Below are positions 1-8,389 of a DNA stretch of 64,000 bases, piece after piece. Every line of letters begins with the position of its first letter. Positions within the stretch are counted from its first letter, which is position 1. The translations under genes were made by a program, and so were the position numbers. This DNA comes from Mesorhizobium australicum WSM2073 (lineage in GTDB: Bacteria; Pseudomonadota; Alphaproteobacteria; Rhizobiales; Rhizobiaceae), in the NCBI RefSeq assembly GCF_000230995.2, contig NC_019973.1, positions 3,114,001 through 3,178,000 of the forward strand, written 5' to 3'. The notes under the pieces were generated by a model. It ran no database searches. It saw nothing but the letters and a program-made list of their open reading frames with translations, and was not told the origin of the DNA.

Positions 1-28
1 CGTTTATAGGTAGGGCTGTGGAGGGGGA

Positions 29-48
29 AGTTCAACTTGTGTTGAACT
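29..48. promoter_or_regulatory. Perfect inverted repeat, possible operator
   Basis: AGTTCAAC and GTTGAACT form a perfect 8-bp inverted repeat around a 4-base spacer (TTGT). It lies 165 bp before the first gene and could equally serve a gene to the left of the window. A dyad of this size is typical of a dimeric regulator site. No regulator is assigned. Confidence 0.4.
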
Positions 49-212
49 ATGTTAATCTTGGGCCGCCGCATTGTCCTGCCGGGCGTTCGAACCTCGAAAG
101 GCCAAGTGATTGGCTTCGTGGTCCATGGCCACCGTTCTCACCCCTTGCGCCTTCTCCCGCGTGGCATACCTATACAGCAAGCCGCCAGGCATTCGCATCG
201 CAGGACAAAATC

Positions 213-1118
213 ATGACCATCAATCCCAATTCGCGCTCCGTGGTTGCCGTGCGGGCGACCGTTCCGGAGGATGCCTTCACGGCCGGGGCCCTCGGTACGC
301 TCAGGGAAGGCAGCGGCGTCGTCATCCGCGATGACGGGCTGGTGCTGACCATCGGCTATCTCATCACCGAGGCGGAAGAGGTCTGGCTGACCTCGCATGA
401 CGGCCGTGTCATTCCCGCGCATGCGCTGGCCTACGACCAGGAATCAGGCTTTGGCCTCGTCCAGGCGCTGGCGCCGACCGGCCTGCCGGCCGTGGCGCTG
501 GGCGATGCCGGCAAGGCCAGGATCGGCGACGCGGTGGTGCTTGCCGACGGCATCGGCCGGGCAGTCGAGGCCAAGATCGTCACCAAGCAGGAATTCGCCG
601 GCTATTGGGAGTATCTGCTGGACGAGGCGATCTTCATCGCGCCGGCGCATCCGTCCTGGGGCGGCGCGCCCTTGTTCAGCGCCGAGGGCGCACTGCTCGG
701 CATCGGTTCGCTGCGCCTGCAGATGAGCCGCGCCGGCGAGGTGGCCGATATCAACATGGTGGTGCCGATCGACCTGTTGCCGCCGATCCTCGACGACCTG
801 CTGACGCGTGGCCAGGTGGCTAAGCCGCCGCGCCCGTGGCTCGGGGCGCTGTCGGCCGAAAGCGACGGCAAGGTGGTGGTGATGAGCGTGACCGAGGGCG
901 GCCCGGCCGCCAAGGCCGGCCTGCGCGAAGGGGACGTCATCTCCGAGGTCCGTGACGGCGCGGTCGACGGGCTCGCCGATTTCTATCGCAAGCTGTGGGA
1001 AAGCGGTTCGGCCGGTGCCGAGATCCCGATGCGGGTGGTGCGCGATGGCCGCGAAACGTGGCTGCGTGTGAAATCCGCCGACCGCGGCAGTTTCCTGAAA
1101 AAGCCGCAGCTGCAGTAG
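213..1118 (+). CDS. HtrA/DegP-like protein with PDZ domain, apparently a pseudoprotease
   Basis: 301 residues. Residues 25-195 follow the trypsin-like fold of the HtrA/DegP family (GSGVVIRDDG at 33-42, a strand pattern ending in the GGAPL segment), and residues 205-290 form a PDZ domain (GGPAAKAGLREGDVI). All three catalytic positions appear replaced: the His of the TNxHV motif is Tyr49, the Asp of the DxxSD motif is Gly79, and the Ser of GNSGG is Trp149. It is therefore probably a binding or scaffold protein rather than a protease. No signal peptide is seen from ATG 213; the open frame extends upstream, but that part has low-quality, shadow-like composition. A LysR gene follows after 22 bp on the same strand. 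Confidence 0.8.
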   Translation: MTINPNSRSVVAVRATVPEDAFTAGALGTLREGSGVVIRDDGLVLTIGYLITEAEEVWLTSHDGRVIPAHALAYDQESGFGLVQALAPTGLPAVALGDAGKARIGDAVVLADGIGRAVEAKIVTKQEFAGYWEYLLDEAIFIAPAHPSWGGAPLFSAEGALLGIGSLRLQMSRAGEVADINMVVPIDLLPPILDDLLTRGQVAKPPRPWLGALSAESDGKVVVMSVTEGGPAAKAGLREGDVISEVRDGAVDGLADFYRKLWESGSAGAEIPMRVVRDGRETWLRVKSADRGSFLKKPQLQ

Positions 1119-1140
1119 GCCGGGCGATTTCGGCCAGCCG

Positions 1141-2097
1141 ATGCATCCAAGACTGCTCAAGACCTTCCTCGTGGTGGCGCGCTGCCGTACCGTCACGCGC
1201 GCCGCCGAGACGGTTCATCTCGCCCAGTCGAGTGTGAGCGACCAGATCCAGTCGCTGGAGGCCGAGCTGGGCGCTGTCTTGTTCACGCGCTTGAAGTCGG
1301 GCCTGGAACTGACCTCGGCGGGACTGGCGTTGAAGCCCATCGCCGAGGAACTGCTGCGGCTCGATGCCGAAGCGCGGGCGGCGGTGCTCGCGGCGGCGGG
1401 ACAGACCAGCGGAGCGCTGACCATCGGCGCGCTGGAGACGATCGCCTCGGCCCGGCTGGCGCCCTGGCTGCCGGGGTTCCAGGCCAGTTATCCTGATATC
1501 GCCGTGCGCATGAAAGTGACTGATAGCGGCGCGCTGCTGCGCCTGCTGGAGGAGGGCGACATCGATGTCGCCTTCTGTTTCGAGCGCCGCGATATGTTCA
1601 ACGGCGGCGCCAATCAGCGCTTCGCCAGGCGCACGATTTTGGCCGAACCGCTGGCGCTGGTCACCGCGCCGGGGCAGAAGCCGGTTCCGTGCGACCTGGC
1701 CGCCCTTGCCGCGCTGCGCTTCGTGGCAACGGAGCCTGGATGCATCTACCGGCACATGTTCGACACCGCCTTTGCCGAGGCGGGCACTGGTACGCCTGAA
1801 CTTGCCGCCGAAGTCGGCAGCATCGGTGCCATTGCCCGGCTGGTGGCGGCCGGCGCGGGGCTGGGCCTCATTCCACGTCTGGCGGTCAGCGACGCGCTCA
1901 AGCGTCGTGAGCTGATCGAACTGCCTTGGCCTGGCCCGGAACCGGCGGCGCCGCTGACGATGATCTGGCGGCGCCGGCGCGTCCAGCCGCCGGCATTGCG
2001 CCGCCTGCTTACCGCCGCGAGCGACATGCAGGCGCCGGCATCCTCGAAAGCCAGTTCAGACGCTGAATCCTCAAGCCGCTCCAAGGTCCTGCTTTAA
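1141..2097 (+). CDS. LysR-family transcriptional regulator
   Basis: 318 residues. A winged helix-turn-helix lies at about residues 3-62 (TRAAETVHLAQSSVSDQIQS), followed by a LysR substrate-binding domain to about 290. The last 25 residues are Ser/Ala-rich and exceed the usual family length, so they are probably disordered. The gene starts 22 bp after the HtrA-like gene and may be co-transcribed with it. It converges on the SDR gene at 2122. Its target cannot be read from the sequence; LysR genes usually regulate a divergent neighbour, and none is present here. Confidence 0.9.
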   Translation: MHPRLLKTFLVVARCRTVTRAAETVHLAQSSVSDQIQSLEAELGAVLFTRLKSGLELTSAGLALKPIAEELLRLDAEARAAVLAAAGQTSGALTIGALETIASARLAPWLPGFQASYPDIAVRMKVTDSGALLRLLEEGDIDVAFCFERRDMFNGGANQRFARRTILAEPLALVTAPGQKPVPCDLAALAALRFVATEPGCIYRHMFDTAFAEAGTGTPELAAEVGSIGAIARLVAAGAGLGLIPRLAVSDALKRRELIELPWPGPEPAAPLTMIWRRRRVQPPALRRLLTAASDMQAPASSKASSDAESSSRSKVLL

Positions 2098-2121
2098 CAG
2101 CATTTCGCAGAGCCGTCCGTT

Positions 2122-2850
2122 TTAGACGAGACGATGTCCGCCCTCGACGTGGAGCGTCGTGCCGGTGGCAAAGCCATTGCCGATGAGGAAGGCGATCGCG
2201 TCGGCGATGTCCTCGGGCTGGCCGATCCTGCCGACCGGCAGCCGCTCGGCCATCGCCGCAAGCGTGTCTGCCTTCCTGTCGCCCGCCACTTGCGCCCAAA
2301 TTTCGGTATCGACCCAGCCGGGTGACACCGCGTTGACGCGGAGCGGCGCGAGTTCTATGGCCAACGCCCGCACCAGCCCTTCGAGCGCGGCATTGACAGC
2401 GGCGACGACCGAGCCGCGCGCGGCCGGCCGGTAGGCGGCGATGCCGGAGACGAAGGTCATCGATCCAGCCGCTGCCAGCCGTGGCGCACCATGCTTGGCA
2501 AGCAGCAGCGGGCCGAAGAGCTTGCTGTCGACCACGCGTTGCGCCGCCTCGAGACCGAGCTCCGGCAGCAGCCGGTAGGCGCCTTCGATGTCGGCGGCGG
2601 TGCTGACGATATGGTCGAGGCCGCCGATCCCGGCGAACAACGCCCCGACCTGGTCTTCCCGCGTAATGTCGACAGTGGCCATGTCCAGGCCCGCGGGATT
2701 GCCCAGCGCCTCACGCGCCTGCCGCAGCCTGTCCTCGCCGCGCCCGGCGATGATGACTTCGGCCCCGGCTTCGAGGCAGCGCCTTGCAAGCGCGAGACCC
2801 ATGCCGGATCCGCCGCCGACGATCAGGATTTTCTGGTTTGAAATGCTCAT
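2122..2850 (-). CDS. SDR-family protein with altered catalytic residues
   Basis: 242 residues, the usual length of a classical short-chain dehydrogenase. The NAD(P)-binding motif GGGSGMG is at residues 12-18, and the C-terminal VNAVSPGWVDT segment is typical. The YxxxK active site is not present: in the helix before AALEGLVRALA the sequence reads VAAVN, so Tyr is Val and Lys is Asn. A subfamily of SDRs with this change is often annotated as an oxidoreductase, but classical Tyr/Lys chemistry should not work. The substrate is unknown. The MarR gene 155 bp upstream is on the same strand. Confidence 0.85.
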   Translation of the reverse strand: MSISNQKILIVGGGSGMGLALARRCLEAGAEVIIAGRGEDRLRQAREALGNPAGLDMATVDITREDQVGALFAGIGGLDHIVSTAADIEGAYRLLPELGLEAAQRVVDSKLFGPLLLAKHGAPRLAAAGSMTFVSGIAAYRPAARGSVVAAVNAALEGLVRALAIELAPLRVNAVSPGWVDTEIWAQVAGDRKADTLAAMAERLPVGRIGQPEDIADAIAFLIGNGFATGTTLHVEGGHRLV

Positions 2851-3005
2851 TTCCGCTCTGCCTTCGTTTGGTTGGACAAGGGCAGGGAATTGGCAGCTCG
2901 ATGCGGTGAGGGGAAACGGAAGAAACCGATGGTGCTATCGGAGATGCCGATTGGTCCGACGTCGTGCGGTTTGGAAACCCGATTGCCTCGATGGCCGGAG
3001 CTTGG

Positions 3006-3461
3006 TCAACGGGCCAGCGGGCTATCCCAGACTGCGAACAAGAGCGCCTTAAGTTCGGCGAAGCGCTTCGGCCCAAGTTCGGTGCGCCAGTCCTCCTCGA
3101 TGTCGCGCAATATGTCGACCATTTTCCAGAAAGCAGCGTGGCCGCGCTCGGTGGACCGCACCACGCGCGCGCTGCCTTCGCCGTCGGAGCGGACGAGATA
3201 ACCGTAGCCTTCCAGACTGGTGAGCAGCTGGTTGATGGCCTGCTTGCTCATGCCGGCACGCTCGGCGATCGTGCCGGGCCGCGCGCCGTCCGGGCCGGGA
3301 AACTGCAGCACGGCCATATGCGGCAGACGCAGTTCGTCGAAGCCGGCGGCATTGAGCTCCCTGATCAGCCGGCGCTGGATCGCCTGGGCTGGCACGCGCA
3401 GCAGGGCGCCGATCAAAAGGTCCTCGGTCTTGGTCTGCAGAACTTCGGTGGAGGTGGCCAT
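3006..3461 (-). CDS. MarR-family transcriptional regulator
   Basis: 151 residues. A winged helix occupies about residues 45-115 (PGTIAERAGMSKQAINQLLT as recognition region, wing around LVRSDGEG). It is divergent from the cupin gene at 3527. The 65-bp gap contains two perfect GTAAAT-N3-ATTTAC palindromes, one of them 10 bp from this start codon, which points to autoregulation and control of the cupin gene. The SDR gene downstream on the same strand may belong to the unit. The ligand is unknown. Confidence 0.9.
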   Translation of the reverse strand: MATSTEVLQTKTEDLLIGALLRVPAQAIQRRLIRELNAAGFDELRLPHMAVLQFPGPDGARPGTIAERAGMSKQAINQLLTSLEGYGYLVRSDGEGSARVVRSTERGHAAFWKMVDILRDIEEDWRTELGPKRFAELKALLFAVWDSPLAR

Positions 3462-3471
3462 TGACGATCCG

Positions 3472-3510
3472 GTAAATTGAATTTACTGATAGCTAGTAAA
3501 TGTAATTTAC
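3472..3510. promoter_or_regulatory. Two tandem palindromic operators for the MarR regulator
   Basis: GTAAATTGAATTTAC (3472-3486) and GTAAATGTAATTTAC (3496-3510) are both perfect 6-3-6 inverted repeats, with centres 24 bp apart, in the divergent promoter region between the MarR and cupin genes. The cupin ribosome-binding site (GGAGG, 3512-3516) directly abuts the second copy, so binding there would block cupin expression. Assignment to the MarR protein is inferred from position. Confidence 0.8.
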
Positions 3511-3526
3511 CGGAGGGGTTTGCGCA

Positions 3527-4000
3527 ATGTCATCCATGAATCCTGGGGTCAACCCAGCCGATGAGACCATCGGCACCAAGGGGCTGTCGGTCCGTTTCCT
3601 GGTGTCGGGCGAAAATTCGAACGGCAGCGTCGCCGCTTTCGAACTGATGGTGCCAAGCGCGCAGCGCTTGCCCGCGCCGGCGCACAGCCACGACCATTAC
3701 GAGGAAACGATCTACGGCATTGACGGGGTTTTGACCTGGACCGTGAACGGCAAGCCGATCGAGGTTGGGCCGGGGGAGGCGCTGTGCATTCCACGCGGCG
3801 CCGTCCACCGCTTCGACAATAACGGCACCCGGGATGCCAAGACGCTGTGCGTCATCACGCCGGCGGCAATTGGTCCGGACTATTTCCGCGAGACATTCGG
3901 TCTGCTTAACGCCGCTGCCGGCGGGCCGCCCGACAAAGCTGCCATGATGGAGATCATGCGCCGCCATGGCCTGACGCCGGCAATGCCGCCACCGGCCTGA
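3527..4000 (+). CDS. Cupin-domain protein
   Basis: 157 residues with one cupin barrel at about residues 35-130. The first metal-binding motif reads HSHDHYEETIYGIDG, followed by PGEALCIPRGAVHRF for motif two, so the His/His/Glu/His metal ligands look intact. ATG 3527 is preceded by GGAGG at 10-base spacing; ATG 3536 is an alternative. Cupins of this type are small dioxygenases, isomerases or sensors, and the reaction cannot be told from sequence alone. It is probably repressed by the divergent MarR protein. Confidence 0.88.
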   Translation: MSSMNPGVNPADETIGTKGLSVRFLVSGENSNGSVAAFELMVPSAQRLPAPAHSHDHYEETIYGIDGVLTWTVNGKPIEVGPGEALCIPRGAVHRFDNNGTRDAKTLCVITPAAIGPDYFRETFGLLNAAAGGPPDKAAMMEIMRRHGLTPAMPPPA

Positions 4001-4024
4001 TGCCGGCCGAAGCCCAGCGAGCCA

Positions 4025-4636
4025 TTATTCCTGGCAAGCAGCGAAGGCGTCGCCCGAGTTCCAGTCCCGGAATGCGATGGTCTTGCCTTCCGCCGACACG
4101 GTCTTGTGCTTCGTGCTGCCGTCCGGCTGCTGCTTCGAGCTGGTGCCCTTGCCGGTCAGCACATTGTAGTCACAGGCGCTGGCGGCATTCTCCTGCAGGT
4201 AATCATCGGAATCGTAGGCGAAGCCGGCAACGATGAAGGCGCCGTTGCGGTAGGCCACGGTCAGCGTCTGGTTGGTGCGCTCGCTGCCGATCTCCGGCGC
4301 CGGCAGATGGAATTTGATCGACCCGTTGGGCAGCATTGTCAGCTCCGGCTCGGCGTCGGAGTTTTCGTAGCCGGCCCGGTCGTAGCCGTTCCACTCGCCA
4401 CCGATCTGTTCGCGCACGATCTCGACAGGCTTGAGGTAATTGTGCTCCTTGTCCCCGAGGAAGAAATGGATGTCCATCGGGTCGGTCGGGCCGGTCTCGA
4501 CCACCATGGCAAGGTCGGGAGCGCCGTCGCCGTTGAAGTCGCCGGTCAGCGCGGTGATGATCTTGCGGGTTTCGATCGGTTCGGCCAGCGCCACGCCCGG
4601 CAGCAACAAGGCAAGGCCGAAGAGCAGAGATTTCAT
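4025..4636 (-). CDS. Secreted protein with one FG-GAP/VCBS-like Ca-binding motif
   Basis: 203 residues. An N-terminal signal peptide (MKSLLFGLALLLPGVALA, cleavage after residue 18) directs it to the periplasm or outside. Just after it, DFNGDGAPDLAMV is a DxNxDGxxD calcium-binding loop as in FG-GAP/VCBS and EF-hand-like repeats, but only one copy is present. The rest is a predicted beta-rich domain with no family I can name. It converges tail-to-tail with the cupin gene, with a 24-bp gap. Confidence 0.75.
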   Translation of the reverse strand: MKSLLFGLALLLPGVALAEPIETRKIITALTGDFNGDGAPDLAMVVETGPTDPMDIHFFLGDKEHNYLKPVEIVREQIGGEWNGYDRAGYENSDAEPELTMLPNGSIKFHLPAPEIGSERTNQTLTVAYRNGAFIVAGFAYDSDDYLQENAASACDYNVLTGKGTSSKQQPDGSTKHKTVSAEGKTIAFRDWNSGDAFAACQE

Positions 4637-4880
4637 TGCGGCATATCCCCCCGCGTGGCATTTGTGGTCCTATAGCACGGTGGGGAAGCGTCGTGCTCCT
4701 CCATCTGGTCGGGCGCGCTTCAGCCGCAACGCGGCAATCCATGGTGTGTTTCCAACTTCATGACAGCGTCTCCATTGCTGACGGGAATTGGGTGTGATGC
4801 CATGATGCCGGGCCGCAGGATGACGGAGGCAAGATGACAGGGGCCCCAGCGACAACAATTCTGAACCGGCAGGCCCGCTG

Positions 4881-5480
4881 ATGGCTCCGGTCAAGGTCGA
4901 TCCCGAAAAGGTCAGGGAATTTCCCGACGCGGCCAGTTTCCATACCTGGCTCGGCCAGCACCACGCCACGGAAACCGAAGTGTGGATCAAGGTTCACAAG
5001 GTAGGCTCGGGACTGAAGTCGATCACACCGAAGGAAGCCATCGACGTCGCGCTGTGCTTCGGCTGGATCGACGCCGTGCGCAAGGGGCTGGACGAGAACA
5101 GTTTCCTGCAGCGCTACACGCCGCGCGGCAAAAAAAGCATCTGGAGCAAGATCAACATCGACAATGTCGCGCGGCTCATCGAGGAGGGCCGCATGACCGA
5201 GCACGGGCTGAAACAGGTCGAGGCGGCCAAGGCCGACGGGCGCTGGGCACGTCCCTATGGCAGCGGCAAGGAGATGAAAATCCCCGATGATCTGCAAGCG
5301 GCGATCGATGCCGAGCCGGCGGCCAAGGCGATGTTGGAAAAGCTCAGCGCGCAGAACCGCTTCTCGCTCGCCTTCCGCACCCACAACATGAAGACCGAAG
5401 CCGGGCGCAAGAAGAAGATCGAAGCCTTCGTGGCGATGCTGAAGCGCGGCGAGACGATCTATCCGCAGGGAAAGAAATAG
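4881..5480 (+). CDS. YdeI/OmpD-associated family protein
   Basis: 199 residues matching the YdeI-like family pattern: an N-terminal domain with WLGQHHATETEVWIK, a central ALCFGWIDA and RYTPRGKKSIWSKIN, and a C-terminal helical part with an FxxxP-type ending. Members are small cytoplasmic proteins linked in Bacillus and enterobacteria to stress and peptide resistance; the biochemical role is unsettled. Its last 22 bases overlap the tail of the opposite LysR gene. Confidence 0.85.
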   Translation: MAPVKVDPEKVREFPDAASFHTWLGQHHATETEVWIKVHKVGSGLKSITPKEAIDVALCFGWIDAVRKGLDENSFLQRYTPRGKKSIWSKINIDNVARLIEEGRMTEHGLKQVEAAKADGRWARPYGSGKEMKIPDDLQAAIDAEPAAKAMLEKLSAQNRFSLAFRTHNMKTEAGRKKKIEAFVAMLKRGETIYPQGKK

Positions 5481-6460
5481 CAGCCTTCAGACGCGGTAGT
5501 GTGGGTCAAGGGTCCGGGAATTGTCCGCACGGGCGCCGACGACGCCATCAAGACATCGCCGCGGACGGCCTGGACAAGAAAGTCGAGCACCGTTGTCACA
5601 CGCAGCGGGATATTCCGGCGGGACGGGTAGACGACATTGATCGGCAGGCGCGTCGGCGGAAAATTCGGCATCAGCTTGACCAGCCTGCCCGCTTCGATGT
5701 CCGATCCGGCGAGGATGTGGGAAAGCACTGCAAGCCCGGCTCCCGCCAGGGTCGCGCGATGGACGGCCATCGAATTGTTGGCGACGAGGCGGGGCTCAAT
5801 CCGCAGAACCACTTCCTCCGCTCCGCTGGAGAACGACCACGACCGGCCGTCCCCGCCACGGCTGTAGCAAATGCAGGAGTGATCCTTGATGTCTTGCGGC
5901 GTTCGCGGTGTGTCGCGTCCCTCGATGTAGGCTGGCGAGGCCACGAGAAAGGCTGTTGTCCAGCCGATCCGGCGGCAAATCAGGCTGCTGTCACAGACCG
6001 GCCCGAGGCGTACCTCTAGATCGATCGCATTCGCGACCACGTCCGACGGTTCATCCCGAAGGAGCAGTTCGACCTGAAGTGCCGGATGGCGCTCCAACAG
6101 CCCTGCCAGACGGTCGCTGAGGAAGAAGCCGAGGGGCGTCGGCAGGCTGAGCCTAACCTTTCCGGATATGGCTGCCGCTTCGGCGCCGCTGGCTTCGCCG
6201 AGCGCTTCGACCGCTTCGATGACGCGCAGCGCCATCGGCAGCATCCGTTCACCCTCCGCCGTCAAGGCGAGCGCGCTCGTCGTGCGATGCAGGAGGCGCG
6301 TCTTGAGATGCGATTCCAGCGCGGAGACCTGCCGGGATACAGCCGGCTGCGTCAGATTGAGGTCGATGGCGGCCGCTGAGAAGGATTTTGTCTGCGCCAC
6401 CCGCAGGAACGTTCGCAACGCCGATACGACGTCCATCCTCGCCCTCATACTTTTCGACAT
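5459..6460 (-). CDS. LysR-family transcriptional regulator
   Basis: 333 residues. The HTH is at about residues 12-70 (SFSAAAIDLNLTQPAVSRQV), and the substrate-binding domain spans about 98-300. ATG 6460 has AAGG upstream; ATG 6436 is an alternative start nearer the usual length. The C-terminus runs about 20 residues into the opposite YdeI gene. It is divergent from the AhpD-like/NmrA/cupin operon starting at 6562, its likely target, with a 101-bp intergenic region between them. Confidence 0.9.
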   Translation of the reverse strand: MSKSMRARMDVVSALRTFLRVAQTKSFSAAAIDLNLTQPAVSRQVSALESHLKTRLLHRTTSALALTAEGERMLPMALRVIEAVEALGEASGAEAAAISGKVRLSLPTPLGFFLSDRLAGLLERHPALQVELLLRDEPSDVVANAIDLEVRLGPVCDSSLICRRIGWTTAFLVASPAYIEGRDTPRTPQDIKDHSCICYSRGGDGRSWSFSSGAEEVVLRIEPRLVANNSMAVHRATLAGAGLAVLSHILAGSDIEAGRLVKLMPNFPPTRLPINVVYPSRRNIPLRVTTVLDFLVQAVRGDVLMASSAPVRTIPGPLTHTTASEGCYFFPCG

Positions 6461-6522
6461 AAGCCTTATGTTCGCATCGTAGGCGGGTGGCGCTTTACTG
6501 TCCAGTCATTATGGATATTAAT

Positions 6523-6546
6523 TGTCCTTAAGGACACAAGATATCC
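6523..6546. promoter_or_regulatory. Operator-like region before the AhpD-like operon (Rrf2-type site plus palindrome)
   Basis: TTAAGGACACAAGATATCC (6528-6546) matches 15 of 19 bases of the sequence at 9180-9198, just before the Rrf2 gene. It overlaps a perfect 14-bp palindrome TGTCCTTAAGGACA (6523-6536). The site sits directly before the AAAAAAGGA ribosome-binding region of the gene at 6562. Assignment to the Rrf2 protein is inferred from the shared sequence. Confidence 0.6.
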
Positions 6547-6561
6547 AAAAAAGGAAAAGCC

Positions 6562-7041
6562 ATGACGCAGCGCCTGAACGCCGCCCAGCAATCGCCTGAA
6601 CTCTTCAAGAAGCTCCTCGATTTCAGCATGGCCGAGACACATGGCGCGATCGAAGAGAAGCTCCGCGATCTGGTCCACGTCAGGGCATCCCAGATCAATG
6701 GCTGCGCCTTCTGCCTCGACATGCACGTCAAGGAAGCAAAGATCCACGGCGAGAGCGAGCTGCGGCTGTACCATCTCGCCGTCTGGCGCGAATCGATCCT
6801 ATTCATTCCCCGAGAACGTGCCGCCCTTGCCTGGACCGAAGCCGTCACCAAACTCCCCGAAGGCGGTATCCCGGACGAGCTCTATGAACGCGTGCGCGGG
6901 CAGCTTTCGGAGAAGGAAATCTCCGACCTCACCTTCTCGATCATGGCCATCAACGCCTGGAACCGTGTCAGCGTCGCCTTCAAGACCGTGCCCGGCTCCG
7001 CGGACAAGCTCTATGGCCTCGACAAGGCCGGCCTGAACTGA
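6562..7041 (+). CDS. Carboxymuconolactone decarboxylase (AhpD-like) family protein
   Basis: 159 residues. The AhpD-like active site CAFCLDMHVKEA gives Cys48, Cys51 and His55, the CxxC...H signature of alkylhydroperoxidase-like redox proteins, with an upstream Glu in the EEKLRDLVHVRAS helix. Members act as thiol peroxidases or decarboxylases; the intact CxxC favours redox chemistry. It is the first gene of an apparent operon (NmrA-type protein, cupin, small membrane protein). An operator-like sequence shared with the downstream Rrf2 gene precedes it. Confidence 0.9.
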   Translation: MTQRLNAAQQSPELFKKLLDFSMAETHGAIEEKLRDLVHVRASQINGCAFCLDMHVKEAKIHGESELRLYHLAVWRESILFIPRERAALAWTEAVTKLPEGGIPDELYERVRGQLSEKEISDLTFSIMAINAWNRVSVAFKTVPGSADKLYGLDKAGLN

Positions 7042-7096
7042 CCTCTCCCTCAACGAAACCAGCAACGACGCGGCGCGACCGCGAACGGAGACTATC

Positions 7097-7849
7097 ATGA
7101 AAATCGTCATCATCGGGGGCACCGGGCTTATCGGCTCCAAGACGGTCGAACGGCTGCGCAAGCAGGGCTGCGAGGTGGTTGCCGCCGCCCCGAATACCGG
7201 CGTCAACACCATCACGGGCGAAGGCCTGGAGGCGGCGCTGGCTGGCGCCGAGGTCGTCATCGACCTCGCCAATTCACCTTCGTTCGAGGACCAGCCCGCC
7301 ATGGATTTCTTCACCACTTCGGGCCGCAACCTGCTCGCCGCGGGCAAAGTTGCCGGGGTCAGGCACCACATCGCGCTCTCGGTTGTCGGGACCGAACGCC
7401 TGCAGGACTGCGGCTATTTTCGCGCCAAGCTCGTCCAGGAAGAGCTGATCAAGGCCTCCGGCATCCTCTACACCATCGTTCATTCGACGCAGTTCATGGA
7501 ATTCCTGGCCAGCATCGCCAAGTCCGGCACGGTCGGCGAGGCCGTGCACCTGTCGCCGGCCTATGTGCAGCCTATCGCATCGGACGACGTCGCCGATGCG
7601 ATGGCCGGGATCGCGCTCGGCGCGCCGATCAACGGCATGATCGAGATTTCCGGTCCGGAGCGTGCGCGCATGAGCGAACTCGTCGCCCGCTACCTCAAGG
7701 CTGTCGGCGATCCCCGCGAGGTCGTGGCTGATCCGGAGGCGCTCTACTTCGGCGCGAGGCTGAACGACACTTCGCTCGTCTCCGACAACAATCCGCGCCT
7801 TGGCCGCATCACCTTCGAACAATGGTTCGCCACCGCGGCGCGGAAATGA
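7097..7849 (+). CDS. NAD(P)-binding NmrA/atypical SDR protein
   Basis: 250 residues with an N-terminal Rossmann motif GGTGLIGSKTVERLRKQG at residues 7-24. The layout (SVVGTERL, YFRAKLVQEELIKAS, then a variable C-terminal domain) fits the NmrA/NAD(P)H-binding atypical SDRs, which are quinone reductases or redox-sensing proteins. It lies 55 bp after the AhpD-like gene and is probably co-transcribed, consistent with a redox-defence role. The substrate is unknown. Confidence 0.88.
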   Translation: MKIVIIGGTGLIGSKTVERLRKQGCEVVAAAPNTGVNTITGEGLEAALAGAEVVIDLANSPSFEDQPAMDFFTTSGRNLLAAGKVAGVRHHIALSVVGTERLQDCGYFRAKLVQEELIKASGILYTIVHSTQFMEFLASIAKSGTVGEAVHLSPAYVQPIASDDVADAMAGIALGAPINGMIEISGPERARMSELVARYLKAVGDPREVVADPEALYFGARLNDTSLVSDNNPRLGRITFEQWFATAARK

Positions 7850-7892
7850 CCGCCAGGATGCGCCGTAGCTCAACACACAAAGGAGTTTTCGA

Positions 7893-8321
7893 ATGATCAA
7901 GTCAATCGCCATCGCGCTCGCCCTGACGGCGGCACTGGCCGGCCCGGTTGGAGCCAAGGAGGCCCATCGCGCCGGCGAGAAGGCCGCCAAGGTCACCCTC
8001 GTCTATGAGCATAAACTGCCGAATGCCCCCGGCAAGAGCATCAAGGGCATCCTCGTCGAATATGGCCCGGGCGGCTATTCGGAGGCGCATACGCATCCAA
8101 GCTCCGCCTTCATCTATGCCACCGTTCTGGAAGGCTCCATCCGCAGCCAGGTCAACGACGACCCGGTCAAGGTCTACAAGGCCGGCGAGAGCTTTTCGGA
8201 GATGCCGGGTGATCGCCACAGCGTGAGCGAAAACGGCAGCGAGACGAAGCCCGCGAAGCTGCTGGCGGTGTTCGTGGTCGATAGCGCCCAGAAGGAATTG
8301 ACCTATCCGGCCAAGAAATAG
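7893..8321 (+). CDS. Exported cupin-domain protein
   Basis: 142 residues. A signal peptide (about residues 1-21, ending GPVGA) is followed by a cupin domain with EAHTHPSSAFIYATVLEGSI and GESFSEMPGDRHSVSENGS, keeping the His ligands of both cupin motifs. AAAGGAG lies just before ATG 7893. It is the third gene of the AhpD-like/NmrA operon, 43 bp after the preceding stop. Exported cupins of this kind are widespread beside redox and quinone enzymes; the reaction is not established. Confidence 0.88.
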   Translation: MIKSIAIALALTAALAGPVGAKEAHRAGEKAAKVTLVYEHKLPNAPGKSIKGILVEYGPGGYSEAHTHPSSAFIYATVLEGSIRSQVNDDPVKVYKAGESFSEMPGDRHSVSENGSETKPAKLLAVFVVDSAQKELTYPAKK

Positions 8322-8389
8322 GGGCGAAAGGCCGGTCGCCCTTCCTCGCGCCCGGCCCTGCCGCCAGCCAAAATACTGTCGGTGAGCCC

